Shown here in pieces: positions 21,850 to 33,385 of a DNA stretch of 64,000 nt. The translations under genes and the position numbers were made by a program. The notes beneath the pieces are model-generated. The model did not search any database. It saw only the letters and a program-made list of their open reading frames with translations, and had not been told where the DNA came from. The DNA is from Mesorhabditis belari. Its lineage: Eukaryota; Nematoda; Chromadorea; Rhabditida; Rhabditidae. The stretch's first letter is position 1, and every line of letters starts with the position of its first letter. The DNA lies in contig CAUEEP010000924.1 in the NCBI GenBank assembly GCA_958450365.1, positions 682,001 to 746,000 of the forward strand, given 5' to 3'.

Positions 21850-24800
21850 TCAAGGTGGCGTATCACAAGTTGCACTGTATCCTTGATTCAAGCATAGAGT
21901 GTAGGCCCAAATTGATCCCTGAAGCTAGTTGTTGATTGATCATCGCTTGCTAGCGTTTACCTGATATTTGTAGTAGTTCGCCGAGTCACCAGGAGCTGCC
22001 ACAGAGTCACAAGTGATCGGCATTGTGTTCGTTGTGATGTCCTGACTGCAGAAGGACACGTTTCTCAGAACGTTTCCATTCTAAAATTCGATAGTGAGTT
22101 GAGTTCGTTTGAGAGTGAATTGGGGAATTTTCAACTATCGTTGGATCGTGCGAAGATCATGCGAAGGCTACTGTTTCAACTCGAATTTTAAAACCGTTTA
22201 CTAAAAGATGACATTCTATTGTTCTAATTCTATTCTTCTAATTCCATTCCTCTAATTCCATTCCTCTAATTCTATTCTTCTAATTCTATTCTTCTAATTA
22301 TATTCTTCTAATTCCATTCTTCTAATTCTATTCTTCTATTTCTATTCTTCTAATTCTATTCTTCTAATTCTATTCTTCTAATTCTATTCTTCTAATTCTA
22401 TTCTTCTAGTTCTATTCTTCTAATTCTATTCTTCTAATTCTATTCTTCTTGCGACTCTTTTTATTCGTTTACTGTACGAATTACTGTAATTGTGCCTTTA
22501 TCAAGCGATTTTTTTGTCATTTTCCTTTTCTTCAAAATCATTTTCTACTACTTAACCTGTTTAGATAAAATTTCCGTTTTTTGAACACTTTCAAATCAAT
22601 TTCGAAGCGAATTGTATTGATTCCGATTATATTCGGATCAAGTTTGAAACAAAGAACACAAATTTCACATCAATAGCCGCAGAAAAAGGGATTTTTAGTT
22701 CTTACAACTACCTCATCCCAGGATATTTGATTAACCAGCGTTGTGGAATTCACACCAGTTGCGGCACAATGGAAAGTGGTTGAAAATGGAGTGCAGGTGC
22801 TAAAATATACGTTCTCTTGTAGATAAGTAAAACGAGTAGTTCTAACTTGAGACCAGTAGGTATAGCTGGATATGGCTGAGTGGGTGCTGGGTTGACTGAA
22901 GTCGCCGCATTGGGGCAAGAGCATTGAGGGACTAAAATTGCTTAAAGTTGCCTAAATGCAAGATTCAGTTGCCAACTGGTTAGCTTTATTTTCCTTTAAA
23001 CTTGACTTACGTGTAGTTGTGGTGGTAGTCGTGGTGGTAGTAGTGGTCGTCGTGGTCGGATTCGGATCGCATTCCACAGCATAGCCCATGTTCAAGCACA
23101 AAGAGTAAGCCCAGATTGATCCCTAAGGCAAAAAACAATAGAATTTCTGAAAACAATAGAATTGCTTCCACACCTGATACTTGTAGTAGTTCACTGAGTC
23201 ACCGGGAGCTGCAATCGAGTCGCATGTGAGCGGCAAAGCATTTGTCGCACTGTCCTGGCTACAGAACGAGACATTCCGCAATACGTTTCCACTCTGAATT
23301 GAATTTTACAGGGTGCGACATACAGGATGCGTCAAAAGTTCTTTCACCTCCGTATTAATGCAGAAAAAGACGGAAAAAGACGATTTTTTTTAGAGAACCT
23401 GAATTCAAATTAAACTTACATCATCCCAAACCACTTGATTGATCAAAAGGGTTGGATCAACGCCAGCACTTTGACAGCTGAAGGTGTTCGAGAATGGAGT
23501 GCATGTGCTAAGCCCTGTCGGTTGTGCAGTGAACGGTCCAGTTGGTGCTGGGTTGACGGTCGTTGCGATAGTTGGACAAGCACAACCGGGAACTAAATTT
23601 CATTTACCTACCATAAAACTCAAATATCAATGCAAAGTGCACTGGAGATTTGATCGAATTGCTCAACTCACGTGTGGTCGTTGTTGTAGTGGTAGTCGTG
23701 GTGGTTGTTGTGGTCGTCGTGGTGGTAGTGGTGGTAGTAGTGGTCGTCGTGGTCGGGTTCGGATCGCATTCCACAGCATAGCCCATGTTTAAGCACAAAG
23801 AGTAAGCCCAGATTGATCCCTAAAGCCTTTCAGCATTGAAGCATTGAAAACAATAGAATTCTTTTCACACCTGATACTTGTAGTAGTTCACTGAGTCACC
23901 GGGAGCTGCAATCGAGTCACATGTGAGCGGCAAAGCATTTGTCGCACTGTCCTGGCTGCAGAACGAGACATTCCTCAACACGTTTCCACTCTGAATTGAA
24001 TTTTACAGGATGCGACATACAGGATGCGTCAAAAGTCAAAAGTTATAGAGCAAGAGCTTTTAAAACTTACATCATCCCAAACCACTTGATTGATCAAAAG
24101 GGTTGGGTCAACGCCAGCACTTTGACAGCTAAAGGTGTTCGAGAACGGGACACATGTGCTAAAATTTCTCTATTGATCATAAAATCCTTTAGATCCTTAA
24201 AATCCTTTAGAACAAAGAGATCCTTTACCTGAGCCCTGTCGGTTGTGCAGTGAACGGTCCAGTTGGAGCTGGATTGACCGCCGTTGCAATAGTCGGGCAA
24301 GCACAACCGGGAACTAAATGTATGCATTACTTTTGTTCCTCTAGCCTCAAGGTACAGAGCTCAAGGTACAGAGCTCAAGGTACAGAGCTCAAGATACAGA
24401 GCTCAAGGTACATCTGCTCAAGGCTCGAAAAACAGCTACTGGTAACTTTCAAATACTAACGAGTGGTGGTGGTCGTAGTTGTAGTAGTTGTCGTCGTTGT
24501 TGTCGATGTTGTTGTCTGACAGTCGCCTTTACTGCACGTGTATTTTCCCATATCTGTGTACACTCCGCCAGTCTAAATTCTTAATGAATTTAGAATCTAA
24601 ATTCTTATCTCCAAAAAGTGTTTCTGATTTTAAACTCACATTCTTAAACTGCCATACTCCGACCGAAGAGCACTCGAACCTTCCAAAGAGATCGTTATCG
24701 ATCTGAAGTAAGTAAGCAAGTATTCAACTCTGTTATCTTCAGATAACAGAGTCGAATACTTGTACTTTAATAATTCTAGTAAAAAACTGATTAGCTTCTC

Positions 24801-27619
24801 CTTTAGATCTATTATATTTTTAGCTTCTTAGAGCTTTGGGTAAGCTTAGCTCAAAGCTAAGCTTATTGAATACTTACAAATCCACAATGAGTATCGTCAT
24901 AGAAAATTTGCGTGGTTAAATCAGTGGCGAGCACTTCGAGAACAGCCTAAAAGTACACTTTTCATAAAACCGCTTGTCTTTTGTCTTACCGCTTGTGTGG
25001 TTGCATTGCAGCTCCAGCCACAAATCTTACAGCCAGTGGACCCATCAACTCTAGAACTTGTTATCTTCAAAAGGATTCTGAATTTTCTTACAGCACTGAT
25101 CCTTGAATCCAAAACGCGTCACCGTTCCCGTTAATAGCATTGAGTTCGGCTATTGTGCATGATTGGCAATCTGGAATCGATACTAAGACTTGCTACAATG
25201 AAATGCCAAATATCCCTCAATCAGAAATCCTATCTTTTCCTAGTTGGCTTTTATCATGGTCAGTATATTCTCTGACAATGAATAGCTCAGTTTACTGCTG
25301 TTTTTAACATAATCTTGGGTTTAAAGCCGTTTTGGGTTGTCTGGCATAGGGCGAGAGTCTTTTAGAAGACCTAAGAAGCCAAAAATTTGTATCTATGGGT
25401 TTTCTGGGGTAGGGAATCCGAATCCGGTTTTAGCTTTTGTCTATCACTATCTCATATTCGTAATTAAGTATACTTTATCGGTTAGACTCGTTAGATTCGG
25501 TTAAAAGTTTGTCACGGTTGCTATTTCAAGTTAACGAAAAGATCACGATGGCGCAAAGCAACAAATTCAACTCAGAAAGTGACTACATGTTGCTCAAACA
25601 ACTGCAAAATTCATTTTTGTATTGATTGTTGTTTTCAAAGATAGCTTTTGTTAACTTCTATGGTGTTTTTGTGTTCATTTGCTAACTTTATAATGGACTT
25701 CGTTTAAATTTTGAATAAATCAAGTGTTTAGAGTCAATTTTCTTGAAAAATAACAAGGGTTTCGGTTTCCGCACCCAAAAAATGCTTCGGATACAAATTT
25801 TCAGTAAATTTGGATGAGTATTTAGTGAGAAACTCACCCTTTCCATCAAAGGATTCCTTCAAAAAGCTGCTAAGAATAGTTTGGAGACAAATTTTTCAAT
25901 TTTAAACAACTAACAGCTAGCATGATTATGGAGAAGAGACTTACTTCTGCTTGTTGTAGTTGTTGTAGTTGTGGTTGTGGTTGTGGTTGTTGTAGTTGTT
26001 GTATCAGTGCCAGTAGTAGTTGTTGTGGTTGTTGTAGTTGTTGTAGTTGTTGTATCAGTGCCAGTGGTAGTTGTTGTGGTTGTTGTGGTTGTTGTAGTTG
26101 TCGTATCAGTGCCAGTAGTAGTTGTTGTGGTTGTTGTAGTTGTCGTTGTTGTTGTATCCGTCCCCGTAGTCGTTGTACTACTGCTCGTTGAGCTGGTAGT
26201 TGTCTAAACATTTCAATTTCTTCAAACTCTTCTAAAATCTTACCGTCGGGCATGTGGGTAACGGTAAAACAGGATAAGGTGGGAGCAGCAAGCCACACTG
26301 ATTGTTCCCAGTGTCCAAATTTTTAACCTAAACCTATAACTGGGTTTACTTTTCAAGCCAAACCACTGGATACGATCCACAGCAGTCCGGGCCAGCACAT
26401 GGGTTCTTTGGACAAGGGAGTGATCGAGTCGTATCACCACTAAAGGAATTTCATTCGGTTGTGCTTTAAAAAATGCCCTAGCTACCTACTCAACTAAAAA
26501 ACTCAGCTAAAAACTTTAAATCGATCAAAACTTTATAGATATTTGCCCTATAAGTATCGATGTTGCGGTAGCTTTAATTGGATTATGGATTACGGCAGAT
26601 TCGATTCGAAATTTAAAGTATCTACTCACGTAATGGTTACATAATGTAATGGTAATGTAAATCTTAACTCTTACCTGCAAGGGCAGCCATAGCTGGCTGA
26701 TCGGCAGGTACGCGTCTGCGCAACCATACCACAAAGTCCACAAGTGGCCGTACAAGTTCCAGCGGCTTGCCACGCTGACCAGACACCTCCTACTGGGCAT
26801 GGACATGTGTCCAAAACGGCTGAAAGTTGATTGGAGTTGATTCAAAGCGTAATCAACATTGACTCAACTGTTCAAGACGCAACTTGGGGCCTCATAATCA
26901 CTCGGCAGGCTCACATTTCCGCATACATAAGTGCCAGAGCTCAGATACTTAAAAATACTGTAATAAAGATAAAGAGAATGGCAAAAGAGTTGGAAAGGAG
27001 AGAAAGCTGAATTCTCTACCTTCTGCCTACCGGGCAAGTGCTTTACCAATGAGCTATCGGCGCCTTCTTTGCCAAAGAAGAAATGGGAAGAAAGAAAGAA
27101 AAGGAAGAAGGAAGAAAGAAAAGGAAATACGGATAAGATATAAAAATAAACGCTTACTCTTCCGTATCCAGTATCGCAATAGGGCGCTGATGGGCAAACG
27201 GTTATTGGGCATGGTCGGACTCGAGAGGTAGCTCCACTAAAACATTTTAAATTGTGATTTTAAATCTAAATTCAAATTCAAATTAAAAATTATGTCACTT
27301 ACGCGCAAGGACATCCATAACTCCATGAAAGGCAAGTTCTCGTTTGAACTTTTTTTCCTTTCAAACCACAAGAAGCCGAGCAAGTTGTGTAATCATCCCA
27401 GATTGACCAAACACCTAAGTGGCGTAATATAAGTGGCGTAACATAAGTGCCGTAACATAAGTGACAAAAAGTTTACTAACCAAATCTTTATTGTTTAAGT
27501 GTTTGGGATTAAAAATGTTTGTAATTCTGGCAATTTTAGTGCTAGAAGAATGATTGACTTACCGCCTGCTGGACAAGTTGTGCAGATTGTGGTTTTCACT
27601 TCGCCAATCAACTTATCAA
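21850..27619 (-). CDS. Secreted TSP1 / Thr-rich / six-Cys mosaic protein
   Basis: Twenty-four minus-strand exons join in phase with GT-AG introns: 27619-27563, 27414-27303, 27236-27158, 26947-26869, 26819-26675, 26439-26367, 26327-26244, 26203-25945, 25182-25092, 25050-24990, 24946-24878, 24702-24640, 24572-24461, 24313-24229, 24158-24071, 23990-23871, 23819-23672, 23592-23420, 23293-23174, 23122-23011, 22931-22847, 22799-22706, 22080-21961 and 21918-21850 (TGA). That is about 832 residues; the start and signal peptide are not found. Order: two thrombospondin type-1 repeats (GVWSIWDDYTTCSASCG and GVWSAWQAAGTCTATCG, each with RTC and CPC), a (T)n-GTD Thr linker, a Cys-rich domain (CQSCTIAELNAING ... 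YTCSKGDC) resembling nematode DUF281/C6-type domains, then three modules STCTPFSNTFSCQS ... SFCSQD ... LTCDS ... LCLNMGY ... VECD separated by poly-Thr. It looks extracellular, probably heavily O-glycosylated. Acceptor choice at 25182 and donor at 22706 are my best fit. Confidence 0.75.
22208..22450. repeat. 14-bp tandem repeat ATTCTATTCTTCTA
   Basis: About 17 copies in an intron of the mosaic gene, between exons 22080 and 22706. Confidence 0.95.
24347..24425. repeat. 14-bp tandem repeat AGCTCAAGGTACAG
   Basis: About five copies in the intron between exons 24461 and 24313 of the mosaic gene. Confidence 0.9.
25200..25940. other. Intron of the mosaic gene, no other feature
   Basis: This is the longest internal intron of the TSP1 gene (about 760 bp). 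It contains GAATCCGAATCCGGTTTTAG at about 25415, which is shared with the foldback repeat at 43030-43720. Confidence 0.5.
27012..27058 (-). pseudogene. tRNA 5'-half-like fragment
   Basis: On the minus strand GGCGCCGATAGCTCATTGGT then AAAGCACTTGCCCGGTAGGC looks like the acceptor, D-arm and anticodon arm of a tRNA; no T-arm follows. It lies in an intron of the mosaic gene. Confidence 0.5.
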
Positions 27620-27829
27620 CTAAAATTTTGGTATCTGGATGATGACGGTGGTGATTTTTAAGCACAATACTTTGTTGATCGTATTTTTAGACAGTTCAGT
27701 ACTACACAGATCATTATTAGTTTAGCACAGGTTAGTATAAACTAGGTAAACTTGTTTAGGGAAGTTTAAGATGGCAACAGGCAAAGGTTAAGATGGCAAC
27801 AAGCAAAGGTTAAGATGGCAAAGCTGGCC

Positions 27830-28260
27830 TTCTGTAATGAAATCTAGCTCATTTGACGTAGGCTCATTTGACGTAGTTTTTCATGAAGATTCCGAATCTG
27901 CATTCAAAATCGGTAAAGCAGCTTTCTGGCAAAGGTTATGAGGATTTTAAGTTTCGGGCTACCTATTGGCCGACTTTGATACAATGCTCTTGCCCACTAC
28001 GGCACCAAAACACTTGTTTTCTAGAGTGAAAGGGACTTTATAGAGGCAGCCCGAAAGTTAAACTTGAAATGCTCATAAATTTTGCCAGAAAACTTTGGAT
28101 TTTGAAAGCAGATTCGGAATCTCTATGAAAAACTGCGTCAGAGGAGCTAGATCTCATTACAGATGGTCAATTTGATCAGTTACACTGTGGAATCTCTGTG
28201 AAAAACTGCGTCAGATGAGCTAGATCTCATTACAGATGGCCATTTTGATCTGTTGAACTT
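27830..28260. repeat. Foldback repeat
   Basis: AGCTCATTTGACGTAGTTTT with GATTCCGAATCTGC at 27848-27905 is repeated in inverted orientation at 28095-28160 (GCAGATTCGGAATCTC ... GCGTCAGAGGAGCTAGATC). The ATGAAAAACTGCGTCAGA segment recurs once more at 28195-28240. Confidence 0.75.
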
Positions 28261-28869
28261 CCCTAGTGAGTACTGAACTCACTAGGGAAGTGTTATTGAG
28301 CTATCCATAGTATTGAAAGTGCTGTGCAAGTACTGAGTTAAACTTTGCATAAGTGAACGGTTGCAAAAACTTATACAAATAAAAACTTGCCAACAAGAAG
28401 CAGTAGTACTAAGCGCATTTTGAAATGATCAAAACCGGATGTCGTTTCTGATTCCAAGCCCTATTTATATAGAGTTTTCAATTAACTAAAAAAATAATCC
28501 CAGACTCGCTCGACCTGGCACTTTTTTTGAATCAAGTTTGGACTTGAATTGAAGCTAGGTCGAACAATGGCTGTTTCCGGGATCAATCACAGGTTACGTG
28601 CCAATCTGTGGCTGTGCTTATTGTGCACTCACTTTTCGATAGAATTCCTAGATCGCTCTAGAATGTCGCAGCTGGAAGCCAAAAAAGTCGGAACTTAGCA
28701 AGTTCCGGGAAATCTTTTTTTTGAGGCAATGTCGATCAAAAATCGAATGCCCACTTACTTCCTAGTGGGCCGATTTTAGAACAAAGTAGTTTGGTAAAAT
28801 CGAGGATTCTCTGTTTAGATGTTCGATCCAATGACACGACTTATTTGGACATTAGAAAAGACAATAAAC

Positions 28870-29000
28870 AGTTATTATTTGAACAGAACATTTGAACTTT
28901 TGAACATTTGAACATTTGAACAGAACAGAACAGTTATCATTTGAACATTTTATTTGAACAGAACATTTGAACTTTTGAACAGAACAAAACAGTTATCATT
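28870..29000. repeat. Repeats of ATTTGAACAGAAC
   Basis: Irregular tandem copies of ATTTGAAC/AGAACAGTTATC. Confidence 0.8.
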
Positions 29001-29470
29001 TGAAACTTACAATTGTAGTTTTAGAATTCAAAAAAAACTGCACTGGCAAGTGCGTGAGGCAATCTTGACAATGTCGATCAAAAGCTGACCGGTTACTGTT
29101 TTGATTTAGAACAAGTACATAATAATATGTGCCCATACTATGTGTTACGCGTTATATGAAGGCAGATTACGAAGAAAATGTATCAGATTACTTAAAGTTT
29201 GTTACAATTTCATTTCTATAAACATTTTTACATTTATATTCCAATTTTTAACCCGATCAGTGGGAGATGGGAAAAATTAGGGCCATTAGAAGCTCCGTAA
29301 ATAAAATCGTCTAGCACCGCGGTGACTTTTTCCATAAAGACTGGTGATTAAAATGAATTCAGTGATTTTAATTAGATATATTAACTGTTTAAAAAGTTGA
29401 GAAAGAAAAAGCAAAATGACTAATCGTTTGCTAATTTTTAGTTTTTAAAATTCATATCTGAACATTATTA

Positions 29471-30501
29471 TTAGGGTGAACCAAAAGTTTTCTATTTTTT
29501 TTTCTCTTTAAGTTTGTACAATTTTTTAAAACTAATAAATTCGATTTATATATACGTACCATATTTATTTTGTAGCATTTGATCTGCTCTTTCATATTTT
29601 ACTAAGTAATCGTGTGTTTAACTATTTATTTTTAATCTTTTACTTTGTAGGGAAGAGATGGAAAAATTCGAAATTCGGGTACTTTTGCGCCATTATTGGA
29701 AACAAGGGTTCAATGCAACTGAAGCGGCCAAAAAATATGCCAAGTGGAAGGTAAAGGAATGATCTCCAATATATTGGAAACGAAAATTTAAGAATGGCGA
29801 ACTTGGTCTCGAAGATCAGCCACGTCTGGGTCAACTATTGTGGATTCTGAAGCTCTACGCAACGCTGCTGAAGCCAATCCATCAACCAGCACCTACAGGC
29901 TCTCCGCTGAACTGGATATTCCTCAAACATCAGTTATCCGGCACCTTCACGCCCTTGGAAAGATCAACAAAAGCTGCCGAGAAGAAGCCGAGAAGTTCAC
30001 TTTGAGCTGGTTCCAAATGGTCGGAACATCGACGCATACCTCTACTGCGCCCAGCTTGACCGGATGTATGCGCCGCCTAGTGAAAAATATCCCGCTTTGG
30101 TCAATCAAAAGCGCATAGTCCTTCAGCAGGAAAATGCAAAATCTCACACCGCTAGACAAACCAAGGAAAAGATCAAAAATCTCGACTCAATTGAACCTCT
30201 TCCACATCCAGCGTACAGTCCGGACCTTGCACCATCCGATTATCATCTTTTCCGCTCCATGGCACACTTCCTTCGCGGACGAGCCTTCAACAATCTGGGC
30301 GAAGTCGAAAAAGGGTGCCGCGAGTTTTTCGCCTCTAAGAACAAGGAGTGGTACCGCCGCGAGATCGACCAATTTGCCGATAGATGGCTTCAAGTCATAG
30401 ATTCGAATGGTCTTTATTTCGAAACTTAGAGTTCGTCATTGTTGTTTTATTTATGCTGAAAGTTTTAATAAAAAAAATAGAAAACTTTTGGTTCATCCTA
30501 A
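29471..30501 (+). mobile_element. mariner element, 1031 bp, internally deleted
   Basis: The ends are TTAGGGTGAACCAAAAGT and ACTTTTGGTTCATCCTAA, flanked by TA at 29469-29470 and 30502-30503. The terminal repeat is about 32 bp with one mismatch in the outer part. It carries the transposase pseudogene at 29658-30429 and is the only copy in the window with coding sequence from the family that gave the MITE at 1603-1716. Confidence 0.92.
29658..30429 (+). pseudogene. mariner transposase, deleted and frameshifted
   Basis: From ATG 29658 the frame gives MEKFEIRVLLRHYWKQGFNA then a stop at 29758. The helix-turn-helix continues in other frames (KRKFKNGELGLEDQP; EANPSTSTYRLSAELDI; VIRHLHALGKINKS). Next comes LVPNGRNIDAYLYCAQLDRM and, from 30064, a clean frame to the end with QQENAKSHTA, YSPDLAPSDYHLFRSM and FLRGRAFNNL. 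The last two catalytic Asp residues of the mariner D,D34D triad are present (the block before SHTA reads QQENAKSH where family members usually have QHDNARPH, so the Asp is Glu here). The GDEKW block with the first Asp is lost in a deletion of roughly 100 codons. Confidence 0.85.
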
Positions 30502-30949
30502 TAATTGAAAACTAACAAAAATTTAGCTCCTCTCAGTAGGCAGCTCGTTTTTCAAAAGCCTACTAGGTCACGCGCCAGGCTAAGTGCGTCCCTCAACTTT
30601 GATAGCTTGTTTAAAAAAGTTTATCAGCTCCAACCAGTTAGATAGTGGGCACCGCTACAGGAGACCCATTCAACATTTACCTGTAAAATTTTTGTGGGAA
30701 TCGGTTATCTTTTCACTGAGCTACCCCCTCCAGAGTGTGTATGAGTAATAATGACGCACCCTGTATACGATGTCTATATCTAAAGCTAAAACAGCATCAC
30801 TTTTTCGAGGGGATATAGTTTTGATCGGTACTGTATTTTGGTTGGACTTAAGTGCAAAGGTCAAAGGTGCAATCCCGATAGGAAAATCAGATTTCACAAT
30901 AATTTTATGTTAGTTACATTAAATTTGAGGCTATTGCCTATATTGAATT

Positions 30950-31640
30950 TTGATAGATCTTTTATCAAACCAATAGGAGCTCATAAACTTTTTTAAACAA
31001 GCTCTCAGTTGGGAGTCGCACTTAGCCTGGCGCGCGACCTAGCTTTGGGGTTTTTGAAGTGACATTGAAAGCCAATTGAGAAATTTTCGGATCACATTTA
31101 TCAGAAAGATGTTTTTCAACCTCCGATAATCGTTTTCAGGTTTTTGAAAAACGAGCTGCATATCGAGAGGAGCTAAATTTTTGTTAGTTTTCAATCAATA
31201 ATGTTCAGATATGAGTTTTAAAAACTAAAACTTACCAAACGATTATTCAATACGCTTTTCTTTCTCAACTTTTTAAACACCTTTAAACAGCCCGGATTTA
31301 CATGACGAAAATCATAAATAAGCAGTTTATTTTGTGTGAGATTTTTCTCGTAAACGATGATCAAAGGTTGAAAAACATCTTTCTGATAAATTTTGTGCGA
31401 AAATTTCCCAATCGGCTTTCAATGTCACTTCAAAAACCCCAAAACTAGGTCACGTGCGAGACTAATTGCGACTCCCAACTTTAAGAGCTTGTTTAAAAAG
31501 TTTATGAGCTCCGATCGGTTAGATAATGGGCACCGCTACAGGAGACCCATTCCACATTTACCTGTAAAATTTTTGTGGGAATCGGTTATCTTTTCACTGA
31601 GCTACACCCTCCAGAGTGTGTATGAGTAATTGTGACGCAC
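30950..31640 (-). mobile_element. Foldback Tc1-ended element, copy 2
   Basis: On the minus strand TA is followed by CAGTGCGTCACAATTACTC. Arms of about 200 bp (31540-31340 and 30950-31145) are inverted copies sharing GACATTGAAAGCC and AGAAAGATGTTTTTCAACCT; the loop (31146-31339) carries CTAACAAAAATTTAGCTCCT and TCTGAACATTATTGATTG. The far end lacks the terminal sequence. It has no coding content. Confidence 0.75.
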
Positions 31641-31874
31641 TGTATTATAGATTTTCATCGGGAACCGGCCCTAAAGTGCCGTCACCGTCACCCTTTAACA
31701 GCATTTTGTGGTATCGGTTTTCAAAAGTAATTTACCTAAATATTAATCGACTAAATTCGTTTTTCTAATGCAAAATTTTCTGAAAGAAAAACAATTTTCC
31801 AGTACAAAATGAAATTTTTCCTGTTTTTTCGGTTACCTCTTATCTGTAGGTTGTAGCTTCTCTGTACAAATTTA

Positions 31875-31960
31875 TTAGGCTGGCCGATAAGTTCGTAGAA
31901 TTTTTTTATCAACTTTTAAAGTGTAATTTCTCAAAAACCTCACCATCAATTTTTCTAAAA
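31875..31960 (+). mobile_element. Solitary mariner-type end
   Basis: TA then TTAGGCTGGCCGATAAGTTC is a typical mariner terminal sequence. No inverted partner is seen in the window. Confidence 0.5.
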
Positions 31961-32219
31961 ATTTTGCAGCAAATATATCTATCATTGAAAAGGTTTTTGC
32001 CAAAATATGAGACCAATCGTACGGCTAATTTCAAAGATTTCATTAGTTGATTGGCTTCTGGCGCTGACTGGTTGATTGGTTTGGTTGATTGGTTGTTGAT
32101 TGGAAGTTGATTGGTTTTTTGAGGGAACTGTCTTTAATCGAACTTTCAATAGTCCAGTTTTTAGATAAAAAGATAAACCCAAAAAGAAAATGAACTAAAC
32201 AAAACTGGAAGTATTTCTG

Positions 32220-32600
32220 GTGGAAGTTTTTTTCAAATAAAGCTTTATTTTTAAAAAACGCAGCTTTTTTTTTTGAATTTTCAGTGTAAAAATGGAAAAC
32301 TCAATAAAAGCAAAGTCTTTAAATGGGCTTCTAGCTCTAAATTATGTGGCTAAAAAGCATCATAGTAAAATTCTGAAATAGTTTGTAGTCACTGACTTAT
32401 TTCATATTCAAAAAAAAAAAAAAATAATTTTAAGTTACTGTTTTAAATGTTTTTTTTCAATTTTTATCAAATATAATACGGGAAAGGAAACTTCATCTCT
32501 TGGCAAAGAAAAGAAAAGAAAGTACAGGAAAATGAAATATGAAATTGGAAAATTGGACCCATTTTTTGCGGCGCCGTAACTTCTCAATCTTTTTAGGTAG
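32220..32600. other. AT-rich, no gene seen
   Basis: Several homopolymer A and T runs; nothing coding. Confidence 0.5.
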
Positions 32601-32683
32601 ACCATAAGTGTATTTTCTGAAAGCTCTAATCAAGATCTCTACGATGGCTTTTAGATGTCTTGGTAATAGCAAAGCATATTTGC

Positions 32684-32808
32684 CTAAGCCTGAGCCTAAG
32701 CCTGAGCCTAAGCCTGAGCCTAAGCCTGAGCCTAAGCCTGAGCCTAAGCCTGAGCCTAAGCCTGAGTCTAAGCCTGAGCCTAAGCCTGAGCCTAAGCCTG
32801 AGCCTAAT
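32684..32808. repeat. 12-bp telomere-like array GCCTAAGCCTGA
   Basis: About ten copies. On the minus strand the unit is TCAGGCTTAGGC, alternating the nematode telomere hexamer TTAGGC with a TCAGGC variant. Open frames across it (PEPKPEPK, LSLSLS, RLRLRL) are by-products. Confidence 0.9.
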
Positions 32809-32817
32809 TTGTCCAGG

Positions 32818-32885
32818 GAGGGGGCTGACCAACATAAAAATGGTTCAAAAAGGTGGACAACCGTTTTTATGTTGGTCAGCCCCCC
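32818..32885. repeat. Hairpin with ~25-bp arms
   Basis: GGGGGCTGACCAACATAAAA and TTTTATGTTGGTCAGCCCCC are inverted copies around a loop of about 20 nt. Confidence 0.9.
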
Positions 32886-32927
32886 TAGTCAAACTTTCTC
32901 TACTTTCTGAAAGAGAAAGAGAGCGTG

Positions 32928-33003
32928 GGCGGAATTGAACCCGAGGGCACAAATAGGACCGCCGTTTCGCAGGCTAGGCCTTTATCCTAGGCCACGAACT
33001 CAT
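32928..33003 (-). pseudogene. tRNA-like sequence with A and B boxes
   Basis: On the minus strand TTCGTGGCCTAGGATAAAGG (D arm) and TCGGGTTCAATTCCG (T arm) are at tRNA spacing with TGCGAAA in anticodon-loop position, but acceptor, anticodon and T stems have several mismatches. Probably a degenerate tRNA or SINE head. Confidence 0.5.
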
Positions 33004-33385
33004 CTCTGGCCGCCAGCGAGAGAAGCCTTATAAAGGAATCTTTTGACTTTGCATCCCGACTTTGCATACCAGATTCCTCGCATTTTCGTGGCTATTAGCG
33101 GCTAACTTTTGTGGCATTTTGTTCGCCATTGCCGATTCTATGTTATGCACTGTGTTTCCAGTCGATTCCGAACTTTAAGCTGAGACGATTCCTGAGAGGC
33201 GACGACGATTGTGAGTCTTAAAGCTGAGACGACGACGATTGTGAGTCTTAAATAGCTTCAAAAGGGCGACAGGTGAAAAGAGAAATAAACCCAATAGATT
33301 CAATTTTGAATCAGATCATTGCAGAAAAAAGTTCGAAACGTGGAGAAGTATTCGAGAGATGTAATTAAATGATTGCTGGGAAATA

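Larger units (their letters stand above)
29385..30763 (+). mobile_element. Foldback Tc1-ended element, copy 1 (split by mariner)
   Basis: The right end is TGACGCACCCTG followed by TA. The sequence 29385-29470 plus 30502-30763 is colinear with the minus strand of 31262-30950 and of 31640-31500, so this is a copy of the repeat described at 30950-31640. The mariner at 29471-30501 is inserted in it at a TA. A segment corresponding to 31140-31030 is deleted, and the left arm is missing. Confidence 0.7.

Noticed and set aside
25922..26207. Cys/Ser- and Val-rich plus-strand ORFs
   Set aside because: Antisense of the Thr-rich linker exon of the mosaic gene.
26350..26366. Donor GTAAAC for exon 26439 of the mosaic gene
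   Set aside because: It puts the next exon out of frame; GTGGTT at 26366 keeps the TSP1 pattern and the NNQCGLLLPPYP reading.
32608..32938. PEPK- and LSLS-repeat ORFs
   Set aside because: By-products of the 12-bp telomere-like array, whose period is a multiple of three.
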